From: a virus
Direction: 5' to 3' (one strand)
IMG/VR virus record: IMGVR_UViG_3300021425_000077
Span: 1-38,803 of that record
Length of the DNA: 38,803 nucleotides
The notes below the pieces were generated by a model. The model was not told the DNA's origin. It searched no databases and saw only the letters and a list, made by a program, of their open reading frames with translations. The position numbers were made by a program, and so were the translations under genes. Each line of letters begins with the position of its first letter. Position 1 is the first letter of the stretch. Positions 13,896-20,773 of this stretch are shown piece by piece.

Positions 13896-14633
13896 ATGAC
13901 CGAAAAGAAACCATACCTATCCCCGTCCACAGCCAAGATGCTACTGGACTATCCCCTGCCCGTGGCTTTCCACAAGATTCATCACAGAAAAGGACCATCT
14001 GACGCCATGATCTTTGGCTCACTGGTGGATGCTCTTGTCACTGAGCCTGAGAAGATTGAGAAAGAGTTCAAGATACTTGAGGGTGATGAGGCCAATGGGC
14101 ACACAAAAGTGGGCAAGGAGGCCAAGGCGAAAGCTCTTGCGAACAATCAGACGCCTGTGAAGGTGGATGTCTTTAATCAGGCAAAAATGGCCTCTGTGGC
14201 GGTGATGACTCACCCTGAGTTTTTGAAGCTACAGGCCCCAGAGTTTCAAGTGAAGCTTGAGGGTTCTGTTTCTGGTGTTGACTCACTGGGATATGCTGAC
14301 ATCGTTGCTGATGATGTGATCCTAGACCTCAAGGTTTTCAATGCACAGACCTTTGAGAATCCATCTAGGACCATCTTTAACAGAAAGCTACACCTTCAGC
14401 TCTGGATTTACCAGCAGATTCTCAGAACCAATAAGCGTCTGGGCGTCATGGTCTGCCTATCAGAGGAGCCCTATTACACAGAAATCTGGTGGCTTGATGA
14501 TGACTGGCTAGACCTAGCCCAAGCACAACACAGGCAAGCAGTTGAAGCATACAAGGAGTATCTACTCTTTGACCCAGCCCACTCAGTTAGTGGGGATTCT
14601 AAAACAGTTCACATCGAAGGATGGATGAAATGA
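13896..14633 (+). CDS. RecE-like PD-(D/E)xK exonuclease (exodeoxyribonuclease VIII type)
   Basis: A 245-residue nuclease. The opening LSPSTAKMLLDYPL and the FGSLVDALVTEPE segment (40-52) match RecE/DUF3799-type enzymes. The catalytic core is GYADIVADDVILDLKVF (132-148), giving Asp135 and the D144-x-K146 pair. The helix HLQLWIYQQIL (166-176) matches the conserved Q-x-x-x-Y element. Such enzymes resect 5' ends to give 3' single strands for an annealing partner, here probably the Sak4-like protein. All expected catalytic residues are present. Confidence 0.85.
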   Translation: MTEKKPYLSPSTAKMLLDYPLPVAFHKIHHRKGPSDAMIFGSLVDALVTEPEKIEKEFKILEGDEANGHTKVGKEAKAKALANNQTPVKVDVFNQAKMASVAVMTHPEFLKLQAPEFQVKLEGSVSGVDSLGYADIVADDVILDLKVFNAQTFENPSRTIFNRKLHLQLWIYQQILRTNKRLGVMVCLSEEPYYTEIWWLDDDWLDLAQAQHRQAVEAYKEYLLFDPAHSVSGDSKTVHIEGWMK

Positions 14634-14794
14634 GCGTAGCAAAATTAGTAGGAAGGCCAACCAGAAAAGGGGTGGCATCAGAGAGACATATCAAGGCAAG
14701 AGTGACTGAGGCTGAGTATCAGAAGGTCTTAGACAAAGCCATTAAAAAAGATGTGTGCGTTGCTGAGTATGTTAGAAAGAGGTTGGGACTATGA
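14630..14794 (+). CDS. Small ribbon-helix-helix-like protein
   Basis: A 54-residue basic protein, MSVAKLVGRPTRKGVASERH to VRKRLGL. The segment HIKARVTEAEYQKVLDKAIK with a following VCVAEYVRKRL matches a ribbon-helix-helix pattern (strand, two helices) of MetJ/Arc type, so it may be a small transcription regulator. It is coupled on both sides by ATGA overlaps. Target unknown. Confidence 0.68.
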   Translation: MSVAKLVGRPTRKGVASERHIKARVTEAEYQKVLDKAIKKDVCVAEYVRKRLGL

Positions 14795-15102
14795 ATCACC
14801 AAGAGATGACAGACCTTCTGGCCTCACTTCATGAAGATGAGATGAAGCTCAGAGATGGCAAGGGCTCAGAGTACACAGACGGCAACCCCTTTGCCAACTT
14901 TGAGTGGGGTTCTGATATGGTTGGAGGTGGAAGGGAGATGGTTGCTTGGTTCTATATGGCAAAGCATCTGACATCAATCAGGATGCACATCAACGGCTCA
15001 GTGCCTCTAACTATTGAGCAACTAAAGGAGAAGGTGCAGGATGCCAGATTGTATCTCGCTTTGATATATGGCATGGAGGTCGATCATGAGGCTAACGATT
15101 GA
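14791..15102 (+). CDS. DUF1599/Nmad-like protein (tentative)
   Basis: A 103-residue protein with GSEYTDGNPFANFEWGS, then WFYMAKHLTSI and EKVQDARLYLALIYG. This order, an EYxxxNPFANF motif followed by a K-H helix and a D-x-x-x-Y helix, resembles the DUF1599 nucleotide-modification-associated family and related MazG-like all-alpha folds. A role in nucleotide metabolism is possible. The assignment rests on remembered motif shape, not on a database search. The start overlaps the upstream stop (ATGA). Confidence 0.6.
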   Translation: MNHQEMTDLLASLHEDEMKLRDGKGSEYTDGNPFANFEWGSDMVGGGREMVAWFYMAKHLTSIRMHINGSVPLTIEQLKEKVQDARLYLALIYGMEVDHEAND

Positions 15103-15259
15103 AGACCTCAAGCTTGAGAGAAAAGCCTTGAAGAATGATGTCAGGGGACTTAATAAGAAAATAGCTCACCTAGAGAGCTTGGTTGAAACCTTAACCACAG
15201 ACAACGCTAGGATGAGTCAACAACTACAGGAGAGAAAACATGACATACTATCAATGTGA
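15086..15259 (+). CDS. Short coiled-coil protein
   Basis: A 57-residue protein starting MRLTIEDLKLERKALKNDVR. ATG 15086 lies five bases after GGAGGT, so this start is favoured over ATG 15068. Nearly the whole length is an amphipathic coiled coil with leucine-rich heptads (LNKKIAHLESLVETL). It overlaps both its neighbours by 17-20 bases. Function unknown. Confidence 0.65.
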   Translation: MRLTIEDLKLERKALKNDVRGLNKKIAHLESLVETLTTDNARMSQQLQERKHDILSM

Positions 15260-15575
15260 AAGCTGTAAAGCCTTCTACCAAGAGGGCGAAGAGGAGACAG
15301 CCACAGTCAATGGTCGAGTAGGACACCCAGATAACTGGGAGCCTGATTCCACCTATGTCTACTGCCCCCACTGCAATGCTGACATCACTGAAGGTGGGGC
15401 TTATGAAGTTGGCGTTGAAGAGATGATCGACATGCTTGAAGCCATGACTGAGAGATTCAACAAGGCCATCAACATGGCGAGGGCTATCAATGGGAATCTT
15501 GGTAACGCAATGGACCCAAACACTCTAGCTCATGCTTGGGGTGAGAAGATTAAAGACTTGGAGTTAGATAGATGA
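15240..15575 (+). CDS. Zinc-ribbon protein with helical C-terminus, unknown
   Basis: A 111-residue protein starting MTYYQCESCKAFYQEGEEET. Two knuckles, CESC and CPHC, frame a long acidic loop, and the C-terminal half is helical (MIDMLEAMTERFNKAINMA). CAGGAG lies seven bases ahead of the ATG. It is coupled to the next gene by ATGA. It may be a small DNA- or protein-binding factor; no specific family recognised. Confidence 0.68.
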   Translation: MTYYQCESCKAFYQEGEEETATVNGRVGHPDNWEPDSTYVYCPHCNADITEGGAYEVGVEEMIDMLEAMTERFNKAINMARAINGNLGNAMDPNTLAHAWGEKIKDLELDR

Positions 15576-15871
15576 GCCAAGCAAGTAACATGATAGACTT
15601 AGGTGCAATCGTAGCCCAAGCAGTCGAGGATAAGACTAAGGAACTACAGAAGGAGCTGGCAGAGGTGAAGGCTGAGAATGCAAAGCTAGAGTCATTCGTT
15701 CAGCAACTGAAAGAGATGGGGCAGGAGTATAAAGATGAGCTGGGAGAGGCGAAGGCTGAGGTGGAGATGCTGAAGAGGAAACTAAGAGATTGCCATGATC
15801 AATATGGAGTCATAAGGAATCAAGTAGTGGAAGTCCTTGAGTACATACCTCAATATAAGGAGGCTGACTAG
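15572..15871 (+). CDS. Coiled-coil protein, unknown
   Basis: A 99-residue protein. Residues from about 12 to 75 form a continuous Glu/Lys-rich coiled coil (ELQKELAEVKAENAKLE and onward). Its ATG overlaps the upstream stop (ATGA). It is followed by an 86-base gap that holds a good ribosome binding site for the next gene and an open frame without a normal start codon. Function unknown. Confidence 0.65.
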   Translation: MSQASNMIDLGAIVAQAVEDKTKELQKELAEVKAENAKLESFVQQLKEMGQEYKDELGEAKAEVEMLKRKLRDCHDQYGVIRNQVVEVLEYIPQYKEAD

Positions 15872-15957
15872 GCTACAGACAGCCATAATACTGATTGATA
15901 GTGACGATGAAAATCATAAGCGATTGTTTATTGAGAAGTTTAAGAAGGAGGCGAACA

Positions 15958-16218
15958 ATGAGAATAGCAAGTAACGAAGAGTTAGCAGAGAGGATCGAAC
16001 GTCTTGAAGAGAGACTTGATGCACTCACAGAATCCAGAACAAACATTCAAGAAAAGGAGAACGATTCTCATTATAAACAATGTACAGAATGGGAGCATGT
16101 TCGCCCCTACGTTAGCAAGAGAGAGAAGCACTTAGAGAGAATCTGGCAGAGAGTCAAAGATGGAAGTCCTAGTCTGATGGACTTATGGGATCGTTATGAG
16201 AAGGAGGAGGCAGAATAA
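15958..16218 (+). CDS. Small charged protein, unknown
   Basis: An 86-residue protein starting MRIASNEELAERIERLEERL, behind AAGGAGG, eight bases upstream; this supports ATG 15958 over the in-frame ATG at 15895. The N-terminus is a short coiled coil and the C-terminal part is Trp- and Lys-rich (LERIWQRVKDGSPSLMD). The stop overlaps the next ATG (TAATG). Function unknown. Confidence 0.65.
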   Translation: MRIASNEELAERIERLEERLDALTESRTNIQEKENDSHYKQCTEWEHVRPYVSKREKHLERIWQRVKDGSPSLMDLWDRYEKEEAE

Positions 16219-16406
16219 TGGATAAATACGAAACAAAGCAGACATTCACTTTCACTCACAAGTGGGAGTGTGGTGATGGAGAGAAGAACTCAGTGACACT
16301 GACAACGAACATAGAGAACAGGGATCAAGTGATTCAAGAGTTCGTTCATTTCCTTAGAGGCTGTGGTTATCAGTGTCGAGGACTTGAAGAGGAGGAGGCA
16401 GAATGA
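16218..16406 (+). CDS. Small protein, unknown
   Basis: A 62-residue protein, MDKYETKQTFTFTHKWECGD to EEEEAE, with a beta-like N-terminal half and a helical C-terminal half (VIQEFVHFLRGCGYQCRG). It is coupled on both sides (TAATG upstream, ATGA downstream). The C-terminal GLEEEEAE resembles the YEKEEAE ending of its upstream neighbour, because both ends carry the next ribosome binding site (GGAGGAGGCAGAA). Function unknown. Confidence 0.63.
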   Translation: MDKYETKQTFTFTHKWECGDGEKNSVTLTTNIENRDQVIQEFVHFLRGCGYQCRGLEEEEAE

Positions 16407-16516
16407 GTGGCGAAATACCAAGCTGGTTGGCTGTGATATTCGGGGCCATGTGCGCAGGGATGCTTGTCGTTCTTGCTTATTTTATCTGGGATTTAATTAG
16501 GGATGAGATGAAGTGA
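16403..16516 (+). CDS. Small single-pass membrane protein
   Basis: A 37-residue protein starting MSGEIPSWLAVIFGAMCAGM, with one hydrophobic helix (about residues 8-29) and a charged tail IWDLIRDEMK. GGAGGAGG lies upstream. The layout resembles the 44-residue membrane protein at 13263. A holin, antiholin or membrane-targeted inhibitor role is possible; none is shown. Confidence 0.6.
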   Translation: MSGEIPSWLAVIFGAMCAGMLVVLAYFIWDLIRDEMK

Positions 16517-16565
16517 TTTCACAATCCTGCATGACCTATAAACTAACCTTTTCAGAGGAGAAACT

Positions 16566-16997
16566 ATGAAAACAAAAGAAGTTATACAGCACTATCTAGA
16601 TGAGGACTTAGATAGAGAAAGCCTCATTGAGGCGGTCATGGCTGAAACCAACACATCGAGAAAAACAGTTCAGAATCTACTCAGCATGATGAATGGCAAA
16701 AGGCGAAGGAAGAAAGAGATTGAGGGGGCTCAAACCCTAGAGGAATATTCCAAGCCATACGACCATCCTCAGCATGTCCTTGATGCACTAGAGACACTTA
16801 GAAGCTCAAGCAAGAGTGTCTGTGGTGATGTGCCTTTTCGTAAGTTCTGCGGTATCTCAACTGACAAATGGAAGGTGCTTAAAACCCTAAGCAAGCTGGA
16901 GAAATACCACAGAAAAATGCCTAACGGCCAGACACTTTGGGGAGACCCAGATAAATTATCACTAGCAGAAAAAAGAGCGAGGTACATCTATGAATAA
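16566..16997 (+). CDS. Helix-turn-helix protein sharing a motif with the next gene
   Basis: A 143-residue basic protein. The N-terminal part (LIEAVMAETNTSRKTVQNLL, about 20-39) looks like a helix-turn-helix, followed by a KRRRKK patch. Residues 51-68, EIEGAQTLEEYSKPYDHP, are clearly similar to the N-terminus of the next gene's product. The C-terminal half has SVCGDVPFRKFCGISTDKW, possibly a second DNA-binding unit. A weak promoter (TGATTT at 16514, TATAAA at 16537, 17-base spacer) lies upstream, and AGAGGAG precedes the ATG. A regulator role is inference. Confidence 0.7.
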   Translation: MKTKEVIQHYLDEDLDRESLIEAVMAETNTSRKTVQNLLSMMNGKRRRKKEIEGAQTLEEYSKPYDHPQHVLDALETLRSSSKSVCGDVPFRKFCGISTDKWKVLKTLSKLEKYHRKMPNGQTLWGDPDKLSLAEKRARYIYE

Positions 16998-18090
16998 TGA
17001 GATTCAAGGAGCTGAAGACTTAGACGAGTTTCAGCACAGAACAAATCCCCATCCAGAAGTCATAGCTCTGAGGAATCAACTCAAAGGTCTAGATAAGGTC
17101 AATGAGGAGCTTAGGAAGAAACTCAACTTCGAGAACCTCCTAGTTGATAAGTGTAGAGACGCAGTTGTCTCATATCCACCACTCAAGAAAAATAAAGTTT
17201 CATTCAACCTAAAGGACAAAGAAGAAGATGAACACGCCTGTGTCTTAGTCTTAACTGACCTTCATGGTGAAGAGGTTGTTGATGCTGACGAGACTGAGGG
17301 AATGATTGAATTTAACTGGGACATCTTCCAAGACAGGATGTGGGCAGTTGTTGATAAGACCATCAAGATTGTGAACACCAGAAGAAAAGCCAGAGATATC
17401 AAAAAGCTCTACATCAATCTGCTGGGTGACATCATCACTGGTGAGATTCACGATGAGCTAACCAGAACCAATAGCTTCACCAGACCCACTGCTGTAGTAA
17501 ATATCGCTCACGTTATCTCTCAGATGATTCAAGTTCTCTCATCTCACTTTGAAGAGGTTGTTGTCTCTGGTGTTGCTGGTAATCACGGCAGGGAAGACAA
17601 GAAGATATCAGCCAAGCAGTATTCAGAACGAAACTGGGACACAGCTATCTATAGGCTCTGCTCTATGCTCACTAAAAACCTAAAAAACGTGAGCTGGAAT
17701 ATTACCAAGTCTTATGCCATGGTTGTTAATGTCCTTGGAAACAGAATACTTCTGAAGCATGGTGATGATGTAAGGGGTGGCACTCACCCATTCTATCCAC
17801 TCATCAGAGACACAGCCAAGGAGGCTGACAAGCGTAGAGGGACGCCTCACGAGTTTGACTATATTCAGCAGGGTCACTTGCACACTTGGAGCGTTCTTGA
17901 GAATGTTCGCTTTCTGTGCCCATCACTTATGGGTGGCTCTCAATATGGAAACAGACTCCATCTCAAGTCAAAGCCTGCTGTGCTTCTCCAGTTCTACACT
18001 GAAAAGCTCAGAGAGCCAGCCAATGAGATCATTGACTTGAGAGCTAAACAGAAGCCTCATCAGTTCGCCAACATTCCTGCATGGGTCTAA
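16990..18090 (+). CDS. Calcineurin-like metallophosphoesterase
   Basis: A 366-residue phosphoesterase with the full metal-binding series: TDLHGE (D90, H92), LLGDIITG (G145-D146), GVAGNHGRE (N198, H199), LLKHGDD (H257) and QQGHLHTW (H296, H298). The N-terminal 80 residues are a helical extension starting NNEIQGAEDLDEF, which is shared with the upstream gene. Members of this superfamily cleave phosphodiesters or phosphomonoesters; the substrate is not evident here. The start overlaps the upstream stop by 8 bases, and the next gene follows by TAATG. Confidence 0.88.
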   Translation: MNNEIQGAEDLDEFQHRTNPHPEVIALRNQLKGLDKVNEELRKKLNFENLLVDKCRDAVVSYPPLKKNKVSFNLKDKEEDEHACVLVLTDLHGEEVVDADETEGMIEFNWDIFQDRMWAVVDKTIKIVNTRRKARDIKKLYINLLGDIITGEIHDELTRTNSFTRPTAVVNIAHVISQMIQVLSSHFEEVVVSGVAGNHGREDKKISAKQYSERNWDTAIYRLCSMLTKNLKNVSWNITKSYAMVVNVLGNRILLKHGDDVRGGTHPFYPLIRDTAKEADKRRGTPHEFDYIQQGHLHTWSVLENVRFLCPSLMGGSQYGNRLHLKSKPAVLLQFYTEKLREPANEIIDLRAKQKPHQFANIPAWV

Positions 18091-19877
18091 TGCTGGAGAA
18101 CAACCGCCTCTGGCTTGAGCAGGCAAACCCTAGCTTGCTCAAGTCATACGAGGAGCAACCAGAGCAAGAGCCAAACCTAGATGCTCAACAGATTAGGTGC
18201 CTCACTATGACGCACCAAGATGCCAAGAGTTCACAGGCTCTTGATTATATATCTCCCAACTTCTACCAGAAGCAGAAGGACAACCTAGACAGCATAGAGG
18301 AATCTGAGCCATCTGAACAGATTAGGCTTTGCATCGTTGGCGGTACTGATGGTGGTCATCTCCTAAACTACGTCAATGACGCACAGGACATCAAGCATCT
18401 GATTGTAATTGAGAAGGACTATCAATCCTTTTTTCATAGCCTCAGTGTGTTTGATTGGCCCTCTATGTTTCAGAAGTTTGAACAGAAAGGTGGGACCATC
18501 TACTTTCATATTGGCGCAGTCACGCCCCAGATAAAGAACAGGCTCACCTCTCACATTCAAGAGATTGGCATTTATAACGCTGGGCACATCTTCTTTGCTC
18601 ATGACAACAGCGACAAAGGAAAGCTGTCTGTCTTGGACTGCACTGAATGCCTTCAAGGAGTTATCAACTCGCTAGGCTTCTATGATGATGAGAGGGTTGG
18701 TTTAGCTCATAGCCTTCACAAGCTAGAGAACAATGCTAGGTTCCTTATGGAGACACCTAAGCCATGGATTGATACCCCTGTGGTGGTCTGTGGAAATGGG
18801 CCAAGCCTATCAAAGAATCTGACCCAGATCAAGAAGAATAGAAAGTTCATGTTCCTTGTCTCATGTGGCACTGCCATTGGGACACTTTACAGAGCAGGTA
18901 TCAAGCCTGACTTTCATATCGAGCAGGAGCGCCCAAAGGTATCAAGCAACTGGACGAAGCTAACCACAACTCCAGATTTCAGAAAAGGCATCACCTGCAT
19001 TGGACTCAATGTCATCCATCCTCAAACGCATGAGCTTTTTGAAGACATAGCCTATGCTGTTAAGTCTAATGACTTTGGTGGCATGTTTACGAGTGAATCT
19101 ATTGGCGCACCTCCCTTGATGTTTGTGAACCCTCTAGCTGGCAACGCTGGGGCTTCCATCATGACCAACCTTGGATTCAAACATGTGTACCTAGTTGGTG
19201 CTGACTGCTCAGTCTCTAGGGATGGTGCTTGTCACGCAAAAGGCCATAAGGTTGTCAAGAAGATTGAGGCGAACCAAAAGGTGAGAGGCAACTTCAGAAA
19301 AGAAGTGGACACGAATCAGCTTTACATTGACTCAAGGAACGTCTATGAAGCACTCATTAGAAGCAACCCAAGGACTCAGTTCTACAATCTAGGTGATGGG
19401 GCTTATATCGCAGGAGCAAGGCCAGTGAAGAAGTTCAGCCCTAGAGGACTGCCAAAGGCAAATAAGACTCAAATCATGGCACCATTTAGGGCCTGTGACA
19501 TTGATGTCAAAAAGGATGAGGTCAGAAGAATGATTCTAGCTGGGATGTTTGGCTTGAGGCAGATGATTAAAAGCATTCCAGAAAAGGTCAAGACAAAATC
19601 AGAGGCTTACTCTTACCTTGACCAGATTCACAATTATCTACTTGACGTTAAAAAGTCATCACCACTGTTCTGGTATCTAGTCAAGGGCTCATTCACAACT
19701 CAACTGGTATTCATGTCAGCCTGCGCCAATCTGTCAATTGATGCGTTTAATGGAGGCGTCCTGATTCTAAAAGATTTCTCTGAAGAGGTTCATGAAAATA
19801 TGAAGAATGGCCTCTTTGATTTTAGCACCTTTGAATCTAACGGGGGTCTTCCAGAAGATGTCAATAAGCAAACTTGA
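18090..19877 (+). CDS. DUF115 / MptE-like, Maf-type putative glycan transferase
   Basis: A protein of about 595 residues; ATG 18090 forms a TAATG overlap with the phosphoesterase stop, and ATG 18081 gives three extra residues. The central domain has DTPVVVCGNGPSLSKNL (about 231-247), AGIKPDFHIEQE (272-283) and VYLVGADCSVSRDGACHAKG (369-388), the signature of the DUF115/MptE-like fold found in motility-associated (Maf) proteins that add nonulosonic acids to flagellin. The N-terminal 200 residues look like a second Rossmann-like domain (LCIVGGTDGGHL, HLIVIEKDY). The C-terminal 150 residues are helical. A glycan-transfer role is inference. Confidence 0.8.
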   Translation: MLENNRLWLEQANPSLLKSYEEQPEQEPNLDAQQIRCLTMTHQDAKSSQALDYISPNFYQKQKDNLDSIEESEPSEQIRLCIVGGTDGGHLLNYVNDAQDIKHLIVIEKDYQSFFHSLSVFDWPSMFQKFEQKGGTIYFHIGAVTPQIKNRLTSHIQEIGIYNAGHIFFAHDNSDKGKLSVLDCTECLQGVINSLGFYDDERVGLAHSLHKLENNARFLMETPKPWIDTPVVVCGNGPSLSKNLTQIKKNRKFMFLVSCGTAIGTLYRAGIKPDFHIEQERPKVSSNWTKLTTTPDFRKGITCIGLNVIHPQTHELFEDIAYAVKSNDFGGMFTSESIGAPPLMFVNPLAGNAGASIMTNLGFKHVYLVGADCSVSRDGACHAKGHKVVKKIEANQKVRGNFRKEVDTNQLYIDSRNVYEALIRSNPRTQFYNLGDGAYIAGARPVKKFSPRGLPKANKTQIMAPFRACDIDVKKDEVRRMILAGMFGLRQMIKSIPEKVKTKSEAYSYLDQIHNYLLDVKKSSPLFWYLVKGSFTTQLVFMSACANLSIDAFNGGVLILKDFSEEVHENMKNGLFDFSTFESNGGLPEDVNKQT

Positions 19878-20055
19878 CCAGCTAGTTTTTGGTGACTTCT
19901 GTGACCTAATTAGAAAGCCAGAACCTAAGAAGGTCAGAAAGTGTATGCGTTGCCCTGCCCCTGCCTCTGGTGATAGGCTATGCAACAAGTGCAGAAAGTT
20001 TGTTCAGAATCAGAGCAAGATGGCCCAGAGTTCTGGGTATCGCTTTATGGACTAG
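19858..20055 (+). CDS. Small zinc-ribbon protein
   Basis: A 65-residue basic protein starting MSISKLDQLVFGDFCDLIRK. It has two knuckles, CMRC and CNKC, nine residues apart, then a basic tail KFVQNQSKMAQSSGYRFMD. It starts inside the end of the DUF115 gene in another frame, 20 bases before its stop. It is the last rightward gene; its final 11 bases overlap the end of the first convergent leftward gene, with no terminator between. Confidence 0.72.
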   Translation: MSISKLDQLVFGDFCDLIRKPEPKKVRKCMRCPAPASGDRLCNKCRKFVQNQSKMAQSSGYRFMD

Positions 20056-20209
20056 GCTCCTCGAACCGCTGGGTTGATTCGTTCCAAACCATGTCAGCAG
20101 AAATGAAGTCCTGAGTAACTTCAAACCAAGGAGACTCCATCTCTTCACTGGTGTGGATGGTTGCCAATAGGTTCCCGTCCTCATCTTTTTGTGCGAAAAA
20201 CTTTTTCAT
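20045..20209 (-). CDS. Small protein at the end of the late operon
   Basis: A 54-residue protein starting MKKFFAQKDEDGNLLATIHT and ending RFEEPSP. The ATG overlaps the upstream stop (ATGA). It resembles short accessory or chaperone-like proteins encoded after phage fibre genes, with Trp/Phe residues (SPWFEVTQDF) in a small beta-like pattern. It is the last gene of the leftward late operon and its 3' end overlaps a gene on the opposite strand by 11 bases. Function unknown. Confidence 0.65.
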   Translation of the reverse strand: MKKFFAQKDEDGNLLATIHTSEEMESPWFEVTQDFISADMVWNESTQRFEEPSP

Positions 20210-20760
20210 AGAATTACCCAATCAAGGCGAATTGAACCAGTGTAAGCTCCATCAATTTTGTACTGAAAGTTCCCCGAGTCTCTTCTAAATTGAAGGAATC
20301 TTCCAGCAGAAGAAGCAGAATAGAGAACACCCACGGATGTGCCTGTTGTAATTGTTCCAGACGAACCAGTAACAGGGTGCGTTCCGTCTTGGCTAGAGGA
20401 GACATAAGTGTCGTCTGACAGGTCGACCTTAACGCTTCCGCTTGTGATTCCTGATGTGCTACCAGAATTGACATAGTTCACCATAAGAATACCGATTGTC
20501 TTGGTTGTGAGGGTAGCCCAAGTTGTTGAGATAGAACTCACCAACCCCTTTGTTCCATCAATTCCAGCCTTGCCAAAGACAGTTCCACCTGACCCGTCTG
20601 GCCTCAAGCAGAGAGTTGTGTCTAGCTCAGTTGTGAGCATGTGAGTGTCCAGCCAATAAGGATTGTCCCTAAGTCGAGTGACTAGAGTCTCAGTTACTGG
20701 GCTATCAGCGTCAACCTCGTTGTCGTCTATAGCTGAAAAACTTCCTACTGTTGTGGCCAT
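20206..20760 (-). CDS. Tail-tip or fibre protein
   Basis: A 184-residue protein with a short N-terminal helical region (SAIDDNEVDADSPVTETLVT with LRDNPYWLDTHM), then a Gly/Ser/Thr-rich beta region ending SIRLDWVIL. This layout is typical of small distal tail or fibre proteins in marine phages. It follows the 608-residue tail-hub gene and ends the structural operon. The receptor-binding role is inference. Confidence 0.65.
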   Translation of the reverse strand: MATTVGSFSAIDDNEVDADSPVTETLVTRLRDNPYWLDTHMLTTELDTTLCLRPDGSGGTVFGKAGIDGTKGLVSSISTTWATLTTKTIGILMVNYVNSGSTSGITSGSVKVDLSDDTYVSSSQDGTHPVTGSSGTITTGTSVGVLYSASSAGRFLQFRRDSGNFQYKIDGAYTGSIRLDWVIL

Positions 20761-20773
20761 GTCTTGAGTCCTT

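Noticed and set aside
15862-15975. Open frame reading LTRLQTAIILIDSDDENHKR between the coiled-coil genes
   Set aside because: It has no ATG, GTG or TTG near its 5' end in a useful position; the only candidate start, CTG, directly abuts the GGAGG, so initiation is unlikely. It also overlaps the well-supported start at 15958.
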